From PFJX01 sp040757575 (GTDB taxonomy: Bacteria; Pseudomonadota; Gammaproteobacteria; Burkholderiales; Thiobacillaceae), in the NCBI GenBank assembly GCA_040757575.1, contig JBFLXA010000016.1:1-64000 (forward strand): DNA of 64,000 nt, in the 5' to 3' direction. Of the stretch, positions 16,556-26,199 are shown piece by piece; within the stretch, counting starts at the first letter, position 1; each line of letters begins with the position of its first letter. A model generated the notes under the pieces. It ran no database searches and was not told the DNA's origin. It saw only the letters and a program-made list of their open reading frames with translations. A program made the translations under genes and the position numbers.

Positions 16556-19213
16556 TTGTCCTCCTTGTCGAAGCTCCTCTATGCCGGTCCCTGGCGCACC
16601 GCCTACGCGCTGCTGGTGGTCTGGTTGGCTATCTGGCCTGCCGGGGCCCAGGAGCCCGAGCCAGTGCGGGAGGTGCGCATCGGGGTGCTGGCTTTGCGTG
16701 GGACCGAGCGGGCCACGGCCATGTGGACGCCGACGGCAGACTATCTCAGTCGCCGCCTGCCGGACCTGCGGGTGCGGGTGGTGCCCCTGGATTTCAAGGA
16801 AGTTCAGTTGGCAGTGCGCCAGCGCAGCGTGGATTTCGTCCTGGCCAATCCCTCTTACTATGTGGAGCTGGAAGCCCAGTATGGCGTCAGCCCGGTGGTC
16901 ACCATGCGCAACCGGCATGATGGCGGCCGGGGGTACAGCCAGTTTGGCGGCGTCCTCTTCGCCCGGGCTGACCGTAGCGATATCCGCTCTGCCGCCGACC
17001 TGAAGGATAGGGTGTTCGGCGCCGTGGACCCGAATTCCTTCGGCGGCTGGCACGTGGCCTGGCGGACCCTGCTGGGCCTGGGGCTGGATCCGGAATCCCA
17101 TTTCCGCCGGGTGGAGTTCCTGGGGACCCATGACGCCGTGGTCCAGGCCGTGCTGGAGGGCCGGGTGGACGCCGGCACCGTGCGTACGGAAACCCTGGAA
17201 CGGATGGCAGCGGAAGGCGCCCTGCGCCTGGCGGACATCTTCGTTCTCAATGAGCGCCGGCAGGATGGCTTCCCCCTGCGGCACAGCACCGAGTTGTATC
17301 CGGAATGGCCCCTGGCCAAGGTCCAGGGCGTACCAGAAAGCCTGGCGGTGCGGGTGGCCGTGGCCCTCATGCAGATGCCGGCCGACGACCCGGCGGCCCG
17401 GGCCAGCCAGACCGTGGGCTGGACCCTGCCCCTCAACTACCAGCCGGTCCACGAAGTGCTGCGTATTCTGCGCGTCGGACCCTATGCCCACTTGCGGGAA
17501 ATGAGCCTGGCGGATGCCCTGGCCCTGTATGGCCGCTGGCTGGCCGCTGGCCTGGCCTTTCTGCTGCTGGCCCTGGGAGTGCTGGCCTATGTGAGCCGCA
17601 TCAACCGCCGCCTGCGCCAGAAGCAGAAGGAGCTCAACCGGCTGAACTCGGATCTTGAGGGCCGGGTGGCGGAACGGACCGAACGCATCGGCCAACTGCT
17701 GGAACGTGAACGCTACCTGCGGGTGATCCTGGCCATGGTTGCGGACGTGAACGAGATCCTCATCACCACCGGCTCCCAGTCAGAGATGCTCCAGGCCTGC
17801 TGCGATCGTCTGGTGGCCCATGGGGACTACCGGTTTGCCTGGGTGAGCCTGGATGGAGACCAGGGCCTGGCGGTAGCGGCCAAGTCCTACGGGGCTGCGG
17901 AGCTGTCCCGCAAGATCAGCCACTGTCTGGCCGATGGCCCGGCCACTCGAGCCGTAGCCGAAAACCGCACGATTCTTGTGGGGCCCACGGAGGTGGAGCC
18001 CGAGATGGCTGCGGTGGGCATTGCAGCGGTGGCTTCCCTGCCCCTGCGCAAAGATGCCTATGCCGACCCCTTCGGTGCCCTGTGTGTGCTCACGGCCCGC
18101 ATGGAAGGCTTTGACGCCGAGGAAGTGGCCATGCTGGAGCAACTGGCCGGGGATATCGGCTTTGCCATCCAGGCCTATCGCCAGCGGGCGGAGGCGGGCC
18201 GGCTCCAGCAGGAAAAGATCGGCAACTACGAAGAAACCATCCTCTCACTGGTGGACATGATCGAAAAGCGGGATACCTATACGGCGGGCCATACCCGCCG
18301 GGTGGCCCAGTATTGCGAGCGCATCGCCCGGCACATGGGCGTGGCCGAGGCCGACATCGAGCGCCTGAAGGGGGCGGCCATCCTCCATGACATCGGCAAG
18401 ATCGTGATTCCCGATGCCGTCCTGCTGAAGCCCGGCAGCCTTACGTCCCTGGAGTACGACCTCATCAAGCAGCACGTGCAGGTGGGGTACGAAACCCTCA
18501 TCCACGTAAAGATGTACCGGGAGCTGGCGGAGATCATGTACCACCATCACGAACGTCTGGATGGCAGCGGTTATCCGGCCGGCATTGCCGGTGAGGCCAT
18601 CCCTTTCCTGTCCCGCATCCTGGCCGTGGCCGATGCTTTCGACGCCATGACCACCAACCGCATCTACAAACCCCGCATGAGCGTGGAGCGGGCACTGGAA
18701 GAGCTGGGTCGGCTGGCCGGGCGGGAATTCGATCCGGCGGTGGTCGGTGCTGCCGTGTCCGCCCTGGTGGACGTGACCCCGCCCGCGCCGGCGGACCCGA
18801 TGCCGAAGACCCAGCTGGAACGGCAGCGTTTCGCCTATTTCTTCAACGACCATCTCACCGGGCTGTACAACGCCGAATACCTGCGTTTCCTGCTGCGCAG
18901 CGGGGAAGAGGGACGCTACACCCACGGTGCAATGGTGCTGCTGGGGGCCTTTTCCGGCTACAACGCCCGCTTCGGCTGGCAGGCGGGTAACCAGTTGCTG
19001 ACCCGGCTGGCAGCTTGGTTGGTGGAGTCCTGCCCCAGGGCTCTGGTCTTCCGCATCATGGGCGATGATTTCCTGGTGCTGGCCGATGCTTATCTGCACC
19101 TGGAGGCGGCGGACCTCCAGGCGCTGCTGCCGGAAGACAGCGGTGTGTCGGTGGAGATGCGCCTGCTGGATCTGTCCGGCGACGGGCGGGAGGCCCTCCA
19201 GGCCCTGGTTTGA
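16556..19213 (+). CDS. PhnD-like sensor, GAF, HD-GYP phosphodiesterase with degenerate C-terminal GGDEF
   Basis: About 885 aa. The start is placed at TTG 16556 because CCGGAG lies 5-10 nt before it; another TTG at 16502 is possible and there is no ATG near. Domain order: N-terminal signal/TM, a periplasmic PhnD/TctC-like solute-binding domain (~35-320: VRIGVLALRG, WTPTADYLSRRLP, FVLANPSYY), TM near 350, coiled coil, GAF (~405-560), HD-GYP (~575-740) with an intact HDIGK and HHERLDGSGYP, and a C-terminal GGDEF-like domain whose signature is MGDDF. It should hydrolyse c-di-GMP in the cytoplasm in response to a periplasmic anion or small ligand (inferred). Confidence 0.88.
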   Translation: MSSLSKLLYAGPWRTAYALLVVWLAIWPAGAQEPEPVREVRIGVLALRGTERATAMWTPTADYLSRRLPDLRVRVVPLDFKEVQLAVRQRSVDFVLANPSYYVELEAQYGVSPVVTMRNRHDGGRGYSQFGGVLFARADRSDIRSAADLKDRVFGAVDPNSFGGWHVAWRTLLGLGLDPESHFRRVEFLGTHDAVVQAVLEGRVDAGTVRTETLERMAAEGALRLADIFVLNERRQDGFPLRHSTELYPEWPLAKVQGVPESLAVRVAVALMQMPADDPAARASQTVGWTLPLNYQPVHEVLRILRVGPYAHLREMSLADALALYGRWLAAGLAFLLLALGVLAYVSRINRRLRQKQKELNRLNSDLEGRVAERTERIGQLLERERYLRVILAMVADVNEILITTGSQSEMLQACCDRLVAHGDYRFAWVSLDGDQGLAVAAKSYGAAELSRKISHCLADGPATRAVAENRTILVGPTEVEPEMAAVGIAAVASLPLRKDAYADPFGALCVLTARMEGFDAEEVAMLEQLAGDIGFAIQAYRQRAEAGRLQQEKIGNYEETILSLVDMIEKRDTYTAGHTRRVAQYCERIARHMGVAEADIERLKGAAILHDIGKIVIPDAVLLKPGSLTSLEYDLIKQHVQVGYETLIHVKMYRELAEIMYHHHERLDGSGYPAGIAGEAIPFLSRILAVADAFDAMTTNRIYKPRMSVERALEELGRLAGREFDPAVVGAAVSALVDVTPPAPADPMPKTQLERQRFAYFFNDHLTGLYNAEYLRFLLRSGEEGRYTHGAMVLLGAFSGYNARFGWQAGNQLLTRLAAWLVESCPRALVFRIMGDDFLVLADAYLHLEAADLQALLPEDSGVSVEMRLLDLSGDGREALQALV

Positions 19214-19286
19214 AGGCAGGGACCGTAGCTTTGGCCGGGCTCCTATAGAATCCTGGGCTTTGCATCCAAACGCTGTATCGGCCGCC

Positions 19287-19955
19287 ATGAGTGCAACCCT
19301 GCGACTTGCCCTTTTTGACCTGGACAACACCCTGTTAGCCGGGGATTCGGACTTCGAGTGGGCCCAATACCTGATCGAACAGGGTGTGCTGGACCGGGAA
19401 GTGTACGAAGCCCGCAACCAGACCTTCTATGACCAGTACAAGGCCGGCACCCTGGACATCCACGAATTCCTGGATTTCCAGTTGCGGCCCCTGGCCCGCC
19501 ACCCAAGGGCCCAACTGGATGCCTGGCATGCCGACTACCTGGCCCGCAAGGTGCTGCCTATGGTGGCGCCTGGAACCCGGGCCTTGCTTGAGCGGCACAA
19601 GGACGACGTGCGGGTCATCGTCACCGCTACAAACAGCTTCGTCACTGCTCCCATTGCCCGCCATCTGGGGGTGGCACACCTGATCGCCACGGACCCGGAG
19701 CAGCAGGACGGCCGGTTCACCGGTCGGGTGGCAGGCATACCGTCCTTCCGGGAGGGCAAGGTGACGCGTCTGCTGGAATGGTTGCAGGCCCAGGGCAAGT
19801 CCTGGGAAGATGTGGCGGAAAGCTGGTTCTACAGCGATTCCCTCAACGACCTGCCCTTGCTGGACCACGTTCATCACCCCGTGGCCGTGGATCCTGACCC
19901 GACTCTGAAAGCTCACGCCGAGGCCCGGGGCTGGCCCGTCATCAGCCTGCGCTGA
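19287..19955 (+). CDS. HAD superfamily (subfamily IB) phosphatase
   Basis: 222 aa. HAD motif I DLDNTLLAGDSD at residues ~10-21, motif II Thr in VTATNSFVT, motif III Lys in FREGKVTRL, and motif IV YSDSLNDLPLL. This is the SerB-like IB group, whose members dephosphorylate phosphoserine, phosphoethanolamine or similar small molecules. The ATG at 19287 gives the normal MSATLRLALFDLDNT start; the frame is open upstream without homology. A TATAGAAT hexamer-like -10 lies near 19243. It is 19 nt ahead of the hybrid kinase gene and may be cotranscribed with it. Confidence 0.88.
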   Translation: MSATLRLALFDLDNTLLAGDSDFEWAQYLIEQGVLDREVYEARNQTFYDQYKAGTLDIHEFLDFQLRPLARHPRAQLDAWHADYLARKVLPMVAPGTRALLERHKDDVRVIVTATNSFVTAPIARHLGVAHLIATDPEQQDGRFTGRVAGIPSFREGKVTRLLEWLQAQGKSWEDVAESWFYSDSLNDLPLLDHVHHPVAVDPDPTLKAHAEARGWPVISLR

Positions 19956-19974
19956 ACCGGAATACTGCGGTCCC

Positions 19975-22168
19975 ATGCCCTGGTTCGCCCCTACCTCCGT
20001 CAGCATCAAGCGGCGGCTCATCGGGGTGCTGCTGGGGGTGACGGGCGTGGGCCTGGGGTTTGTCCTGCTTTTCAGCGCCTGGCAGCAATTGACCAATATC
20101 CAGGCGGATGCCCGGGAAAAGATCCAGGCCATTGCCCGGGCCGCAGGGGGCGCCGGCAAGGCGGCCTTGGCTTTCAGGGATGACAAGGCCGCCCGGGAAA
20201 TCCTGGCGGATGGTCTCAGCCAGCATCCGGAGGTGGTGGCCGCTGCCATCTACGACCATCTGGGCGGTCGCTTCGCCAGCTATGGCGACGAAAGGCTGCT
20301 GCCCGGGCAACTGCATTCCCAGGGGGAGGTCGGGCCCGTCATCCAGGCCTTCGAGCCCCGGGCCTACCATGTCAGTCCCATCCTGCTGGATGACGAGCCC
20401 ATAGGCTTGCTCTACCTGCAAGCGGACTTGAGTCAGGACTGGGAGCGTTTCTCGGGACAGTTCGCCCTGTCGGCTGCTGGCATTCTGCTGGCTTTCGCCA
20501 TCGCCCTCATGCTGGGTTTGCGGCTCGTGCAGCGCATCGTCACCCCCATCAAGGCCCTGGCCACCACGGCTCGCCAGGTGCGGGCCCACAAGGATTATTC
20601 CCTGCGTGTATCTGATGGGAAGATGGGTGAGGCCGGGGGGGCTGAGGAGTACAGCGACGAGGTCCAGGAACTGGTGCGCAGTTTCAACGCCATGCTGGCG
20701 GAGATCGAAACCCGGGACCGGGACCTGGCGGCTTCCCGGGATGAGCTGGAACGTCTGGTGAGCCAGCGCACCGCCCAATTGGCCCAGGCCAAGGAACAGG
20801 CGGAGGCCGCCAACGTGGCCAAGAGCCAGTTCCTGGCCAACATGAGCCATGAAATCCGCACCCCTCTCAACGGCATCCTGGGCATGGCCCAGCTGCTGCG
20901 CCAGGGGCCGGGCCTGGACGAGCGACAGCGCCTGTTTGTGGACGCCATACGGGGTTCTTCTGAAGCCCTGAAGGATCTGATCAACGACGTGCTGGACCTG
21001 GCCAAGATCGAGGCGGGACGCCTGGAGCTGGAGCGGGTGCCTTTCCACCTGCGGGGTCTGCTGGAGGATGCCCTGGATCTGGTGGCGCCCCAGGCCTACG
21101 CCAAGGGGGTGGAAGTCATTGCCGCCCAGGCCCCGGATCTGCCCGGCTGGGCGCTGGGAGACCCGGGGCGGCTGCGGCAGATTCTCAACAACCTGTTGTC
21201 CAATGCCGCCAAATTCACAGCCCGGGGGGAAATCCAGTTGTCCGCCCGGACCCGCAACGAAGGGCCTGAGGGGTTTGTGCTGGAACTGGAGGTAAGGGAT
21301 ACGGGGATCGGAATTTCCGCCGAGGCTCAGCAGTACATTTTCGACCGCTTCCTGCAAGGGGATGGCAGTACGACCAGGAAGTTCGGTGGCACCGGTCTGG
21401 GCCTGGCCATCGTCGAACGCCTGCTGCACGAGATGGGCGGACAGGTACGGGTCACCAGCGCCGAAGGGGTGGGGTCCCGTTTCAGCGTCCAGCTGCCTTT
21501 GGGGTGGGGGCCAGGGGGAGCGGCGACGGGGCTGGAGGGTAAGATGGCTGAAGCCCCGGGTGCCCAGAGGACTGGGCTGCCCTTGCCCGCTGAGATGTTC
21601 ATCGGTATTCGGCATCCGGTTTTGCGCAACGTGCTGGAAGCTCAGTTGCGCTATTGGGGCATTCAGGTCTGCCACGAGCCCTTTGCGGACCAGATCAGTG
21701 AGCCTCCCGGAGGCCGGGGCATGCTCATCGACCACGAAACGCTGCAACAGGACGGGGCCCTGGCGGCCGCGGAGAGGGGACTGGGCCCGGTCATCGTGCT
21801 GGTGCCCATCCATATGTTGGCGGCAGTGGCGGACAGCCCCCTGCTGGCCCGCTGCCGCCTGCTGGCCAGGCCGGTACGCCCCTCCCGCTTACGGGAGGCG
21901 TTGCAATGTAAGGAACCGGCTCCCGTCCAGGTGGTGGAGCGGCCCCGCTGGGACGGCCGGGTGCTGCTGGTGGAAGACAACCTGGCGAACCAGCTGGTGA
22001 TGCGGGAAGTGCTTACCGGGCTGGGTCTGGAAGTCAGCCTGGCTGTGGATGGCCAGGCAGCCGTGGCAGCAGTCATTGCGGACCCGCCGGATCTGGTGCT
22101 GATGGATCTGCACATGCCTGGCATGGATGGCTATCAGGCCACGGCGGCCATCCGGGCTTGGGAGCAGG
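19975..22168 (+). CDS. hybrid sensor histidine kinase with receiver domain, 3' end lost in assembly gap
   Basis: At least 731 aa before the gap. N-terminal TM (~12-37), a periplasmic CHASE8-like sensor (~40-150: DAREKIQAIARAAGGAGKAAL, then EVVAAAIYDHLG), a second TM (~165-185), HAMP, coiled coil, HisKA with the phospho-accepting His in FLANMSHEIRTPLNG (H292), HATPase (NNLLSNAAKF, DTGIGIS, FGGTGLGLAI), a degenerate middle receiver-like segment, and a receiver with VEDN and the phospho-acceptor Asp in LVLMDLHMPG (D711). The reading frame runs into N at 22169, so any further domain (often Hpt) is missing. It is followed after the gap by a TonB receptor and a YfiR gene on the same strand. Confidence 0.92.
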
Positions 22169-22268
22169 NNNNNNNNNNNNNNNNNNNNNNNNNNNNNNNN
22201 NNNNNNNNNNNNNNNNNNNNNNNNNNNNNNNNNNNNNNNNNNNNNNNNNNNNNNNNNNNNNNNNNNNN
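22169..22268. other. assembly gap of 100 N
   Basis: Exactly 100 N, the usual placeholder for a scaffold join of unknown length. It removes the end of the hybrid kinase and possibly whole genes before the TonB receptor. Apparent frames across it are artefacts. Confidence 0.99.
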
Positions 22269-22376
22269 TGTCCATGGATGGACCCAGGGCATGAGCGGGG
22301 GTGGGGCTAGTCTTGCAACAGGGTTTGGCGCATACAATTCGCGCCAGAAATCCATTTGTTCCGGGAGCGGGCATTG

Positions 22377-24452
22377 ATGAGGCGAGGTTTGATTTTCCTG
22401 GCGGTCCTGGCCCAGTTTCAGGGCGGGGCCTGGGCTGACGGTGCCGGGGAGACTGACCGCCTGGACCATTTCCTGGCCATGAACATGGCGGATCTGATGG
22501 CCATGGAGGTGTCGATTTCCACCCAGTCCCGGCAGAAACTGTCCAAGGCGCCGGCGGTGGTGACCGTTGTCACCGCCGAGGACATCCAGGCCACCGGTGC
22601 CACCAACGTAGTGGAAGTGCTCCAGTCTGTGCCGGGTGTCTATATCCGCGCCAACCTGTTCGGCTTCCGGCCCCTGGTGACCATGCGGGGCGCCACTGGC
22701 ACCCACACCCTGCTGATGGTGGACGGCGCGCCTATCAAGGATCTGGTCTGGCATTCCGGCATCTTCTGGAAGGGCCTGCCCACCCACATGATCGACCGTA
22801 TCGAGATCATCCGCGGCCCGGGTTCTGCCTTGTACGGGTCGGACGCCTCGGCGGGGGCAATCAACATCATCACCAAGACCTCCCGCGCCATTGAGAAAAC
22901 CGAAGCCGGCCTGCGGGCTGGCAGCTTCGATACCCAGGAAGCCTGGTTCCAGCGGGGAGGAATATGGCAGAGCTACGAAGTGGGGTTTACCGCCGCCCTT
23001 TCACGCACCGATGGCCATGATCCCTACATTGCCCGCCATGCCCAGACCGGCACCGGTGTCGCCGATGGGCCGGGCCATGCGGAGTATGGCTGGAACAACA
23101 TGGATGTCCGTTTTTCGCTGGCCCGGGGGGACTGGCGTCTGCAAGGGGACTACACCCGCCATGGCGATCTGCAAACCGGATTCAGCGGTGCTGCTGCCCT
23201 GGATGATCTCACCGAGGGTAGGGACGAGCGACTCAATCTCGCCCTACTGTATAACGCCCTTGCCTTTGCTCCGGGCTGGTCGGTGAATGGGGAACTGCGT
23301 TTCCAGCACCTGGAGTACACCTCGGGGGACGGATTCCAGGAGCGCCCACCGGGGTTCACCTGCGCAGTGTCCAGCCAATGCAGGGGCGGTACCCCTGGGG
23401 TTTATGCCGATGGCCTGATCAATCAGATGCGATCTGCCGAACGGCGCTGGAATCTGGAGTTGAGTGGCTTGTACTCGGGTTTCCAGGGCCATGCCCTGCG
23501 CCTGGGCAGTGGCTACGTGCTCCAGGATCTGTATTCCGTAGAGCAGTTCGTCAACTTCGGCACCATGCCGGACGGCGTTACCCCGATTCCTCTGGGTAGC
23601 GGCCTGGTGGACCTGTCAGATTCTGGCAATGCCTTTGCCCCTGAGCAGGCTCGCAAGACGGCTTATGCCTACCTTCAGGATGTCTGGGCCTTCTCGGATG
23701 CTTGGGAACTGACCGCCGGCCTGCGCTATGACCACTATTCCGATTTTGGCGGGGCCTGGAACCCCCGGTTGGCGCTGGTCTGGCAGACCACGGACCGGCT
23801 GACCACCAAGCTGCTCTACGGCGAAGCCTTCCGGGCGCCCTCCTATCTGGAGTTGTACGCCCCCACTTCGGCCTCCTCGGCCAACCCGGACCTGAAGCCG
23901 GAGACCTCCAGGACCCTGGAGTTGTCGTTCTCCTTCGTGCCCAGCCAGGACTGGCGTCTGGGCCTCAATCTGTACCAGTTCGACCAGTATGACCTGATCG
24001 GTCTGGTGGCTGGGCGATATGAAAACCGGGACGATCTTCGCACCCGGGGCTTCGAGCTTGAAGCCCAGTGGCAGGCCACCCCCAGCCTGGTTTTTGCCGC
24101 GAATTACTCACGCCATCGCTACGATGATCCTGAGGTGCCCGTTTTCCGTGTGCCGGAGCAGAGGGCCTATCTGCGGGCCGACTGGAACTTCATGCCCCGC
24201 TGGCACTGGAACCTCCAGGCCAACTGGATCGACCGGCATGAGTTGGAGGATGGGGACGTCCGGGCCCCCATTGGGGCATATACCTTGGTGGATACCACCC
24301 TGCGCCACGCCTATAGCAAGCGCTGGGAGTTTGCAGCTTCAGTGCGCAACCTGTTCGACGAGGATGCCCGGGAACTGAGCAGCCGGGCCCTTACCGATAA
24401 CCTGCCCTTGCCGGGGCGCAGTCTGTTTGCCGAGGTCCGCTATAGGTTTTGA
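22377..24452 (+). CDS. TonB-dependent outer-membrane receptor
   Basis: 691 aa, ATG at 22377 (TTGATG; the TTG just before is also in frame). Signal peptide MRRGLIFLAVLAQFQGGAWA. The plug domain spans ~40-170 (VVTVVTAEDIQATGATNVVEVL, VTMRGATGTHTLLMVDG, IEIIRGPGSALYGSDA) and a 22-strand-type barrel follows, ending in the aromatic terminus RSLFAEVRYRF. It is closest in style to BtuB/ferrisiderophore receptors. The ligand is not evident; no Fur box was recognised. It is 12 nt ahead of the YfiR gene, so the two are probably cotranscribed, and it may supply a ligand-linked signal to that system (inference). Confidence 0.93.
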   Translation: MRRGLIFLAVLAQFQGGAWADGAGETDRLDHFLAMNMADLMAMEVSISTQSRQKLSKAPAVVTVVTAEDIQATGATNVVEVLQSVPGVYIRANLFGFRPLVTMRGATGTHTLLMVDGAPIKDLVWHSGIFWKGLPTHMIDRIEIIRGPGSALYGSDASAGAINIITKTSRAIEKTEAGLRAGSFDTQEAWFQRGGIWQSYEVGFTAALSRTDGHDPYIARHAQTGTGVADGPGHAEYGWNNMDVRFSLARGDWRLQGDYTRHGDLQTGFSGAAALDDLTEGRDERLNLALLYNALAFAPGWSVNGELRFQHLEYTSGDGFQERPPGFTCAVSSQCRGGTPGVYADGLINQMRSAERRWNLELSGLYSGFQGHALRLGSGYVLQDLYSVEQFVNFGTMPDGVTPIPLGSGLVDLSDSGNAFAPEQARKTAYAYLQDVWAFSDAWELTAGLRYDHYSDFGGAWNPRLALVWQTTDRLTTKLLYGEAFRAPSYLELYAPTSASSANPDLKPETSRTLELSFSFVPSQDWRLGLNLYQFDQYDLIGLVAGRYENRDDLRTRGFELEAQWQATPSLVFAANYSRHRYDDPEVPVFRVPEQRAYLRADWNFMPRWHWNLQANWIDRHELEDGDVRAPIGAYTLVDTTLRHAYSKRWEFAASVRNLFDEDARELSSRALTDNLPLPGRSLFAEVRYRF

Positions 24453-24464
24453 TTCCAGGTGGCG

Positions 24465-25061
24465 ATGCACATAATTAATTTTCAGGGTAGGCGACGCGTG
24501 GGCTGTGGGCTTGGTGCGCCAAGGGCCACGCTGACGTGGGCGGTGCTCCAGGTCCTGGCATGGTTTGGGGTTGCCGGCTGGGGATATGCCCAGGCCCAAG
24601 CCGGCGTGCCGGATGCACAGCTCATCCGGGCGGCCTACCTCTACAACTTTGCCAAGTTCACCACCTGGCCCGATGTGCCTCGCCGGGACGGCCGGCTGAG
24701 CTTGTGCGTGGCGGGCACGGATGCCTTGACCCCGGCCCTTCAGGCTCTTGGGGGGCGCTTGGTGCGTGGGCGCTTCATCGCGGTGCACCCGGTTCGGGGT
24801 GCGGATCTGCCGGATACCTGTCAGATGCTTTACGTGGCCGCTTCAGATGTGGGGCGGGCCACGGCGTTGCTGCGCCAGGCCCGGGGCCTGCCCCTGCTGA
24901 CCCTCAGTGCCCAGCAGGGCTTTGCCGAGGCGGGGGGGATGGTGGAACTGACAGAAGTTGGAGGGCGGACCCGTTTCATCATCAATCTGGGGGCTGCACG
25001 GGCTGTCGGCCTGGAAATCAGCCCCAGCCTGCTTAGCCTGTCGGAGGTGGTGGGGCATTGA
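24465..25061 (+). CDS. YfiR family protein (DUF4154), periplasmic
   Basis: 198 aa from the ATG at 24465 (GTG 24459 is an alternative). The hydrophobic signal segment at ~28-45 follows an unusually long, basic leader. The body has the YfiR landmarks AAYLYNFAKFTTWPD, a central SLCVAGTD, and GGMVELTEVGGRTRFIINLGAAR followed by LEISPSLLSLSEVV. In Pseudomonas, YfiR is a periplasmic repressor of the diguanylate cyclase YfiN. No YfiN-like cyclase is adjacent. The gene lies downstream of a TonB receptor and, beyond the assembly gap, a hybrid kinase with a CHASE8-like periplasmic domain that could be the partner. Confidence 0.88.
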   Translation: MHIINFQGRRRVGCGLGAPRATLTWAVLQVLAWFGVAGWGYAQAQAGVPDAQLIRAAYLYNFAKFTTWPDVPRRDGRLSLCVAGTDALTPALQALGGRLVRGRFIAVHPVRGADLPDTCQMLYVAASDVGRATALLRQARGLPLLTLSAQQGFAEAGGMVELTEVGGRTRFIINLGAARAVGLEISPSLLSLSEVVGH

Positions 25062-25163
25062 TATTCCGGTGCCGGCATGGGGGAAATGCCCTTCCATGGT
25101 GCGCGCAGAAGCATTCAGGCCTATTATTCCCCTGCGTTTAGGGCGAATAAAAAGGAGACCACC

Positions 25164-26189
25164 ATGCTGCTGTTGAATCCTTTCAAACGTATTGCCCTGG
25201 GGCTCGCCCTGGGTTTTGTCATGCTGACCGCCCAGGCGGCCGAGCCTGTCGTCATCAAGTTTTCCCATGTGGTGGCCCCCAATACCCCCAAGGGCAAGGC
25301 GGCGGATTACTTCAAGAAACTGGCCGAGGAACGCACCAAGGGCAGGGTGAAGGTGGATGTCTACCCCAACTCCCAGCTCTACAAGGACCGGGAGGAAATC
25401 GAGGCCCTGCAACTGGGTGCGGTGCAGATGCTTGCTCCCAGCCTTTCCAAGTTCGGGCCCCTGGGGGTGCGATCCTTCGAGTTGTTCGACCTGCCCTACA
25501 TCTTCCCCAACAAGGAAACCCTGTACCGGGTCATGGACGGGGACGTAGGCAGGAAGCTTTTCCAGTTGCTGGAACCCAAGGGCATCATTGGCCTGGCCTA
25601 TTGGGACAACGGCTTCAAGCATATGAGCGCCAACCGCCCCCTCCGCCGGGTGGAGGACTTCAAGGGCCTGAAGATGCGCATCCAGTCTTCCAAGGTGCTT
25701 GAGGCCCAGATGAAGGCCCTGGGGGCCAATCCCCAGGTCATGGCCTTCTCCGAGGTGTATTCCGCCTTGCAACAGGGGGTGGTGGATGGGACAGAAAACC
25801 CCATTTCCAACCTCTATACCCAGAAGATGCATGAGGTGCAGAAGCATCTGACCCTGTCCCAGCATGGCTATCTGGGCTATGCGGTGATCGTCAACAAGGC
25901 CTTCTGGGAGGGCCTGCCAGCGGATCTCCGCAAGACCCTAGAAAAGGCCATGGAGGACGCCACGGCCTATGAACGGGATATTGCCCAGAAGGAAAACGAC
26001 GAGGCCCTGGCCAAGGTTCGGGCGGCGGGTTACACCGATGTGTACATCTTGCCCCTGGAGGAGCGCCTGAAGTGGTGGAAGGCCCTCCTGCCGGTGCACA
26101 AGGAGTACGAAGACAAGATCGGCCGGGACATGATCCAGGCCGCCTACCGGGTGGCGGCAGACGTGGAGCAGGCAGGCAAGGGCAAGTAA
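25164..26189 (+). CDS. dctP: TRAP transporter solute-binding protein (DctP family)
   Basis: 341 aa, ATG preceded by AAGGAG. The Sec signal (FKRIALGLALGFVMLTAQAA) is followed by a DctP fold: VIKFSHVVAPNTPKGKAADYF, the ligand-contact region MRIQSSKVLEAQMKALGANPQ with the carboxylate-binding Arg, and EVYSALQQGVVDGTENPISN. It binds a carboxylate (C4-dicarboxylate, or a related sugar or keto acid) in the periplasm for the DctQM permease. The three genes are tandem with 10 nt and overlapping junctions. Specificity cannot be read reliably; the strong QGVVDGTENP motif is most like C4-dicarboxylate binders. Confidence 0.93.
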   Translation: MLLLNPFKRIALGLALGFVMLTAQAAEPVVIKFSHVVAPNTPKGKAADYFKKLAEERTKGRVKVDVYPNSQLYKDREEIEALQLGAVQMLAPSLSKFGPLGVRSFELFDLPYIFPNKETLYRVMDGDVGRKLFQLLEPKGIIGLAYWDNGFKHMSANRPLRRVEDFKGLKMRIQSSKVLEAQMKALGANPQVMAFSEVYSALQQGVVDGTENPISNLYTQKMHEVQKHLTLSQHGYLGYAVIVNKAFWEGLPADLRKTLEKAMEDATAYERDIAQKENDEALAKVRAAGYTDVYILPLEERLKWWKALLPVHKEYEDKIGRDMIQAAYRVAADVEQAGKGK

Positions 26190-26199
26190 GGCCCTCCCC

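Noticed and set aside
22269..22376. The frame after the N gap as the continued hybrid kinase
   Set aside because: The bases after the gap (to 22376) do not encode a receiver-domain ending, and the gap is of unknown length, so the link is an artefact.
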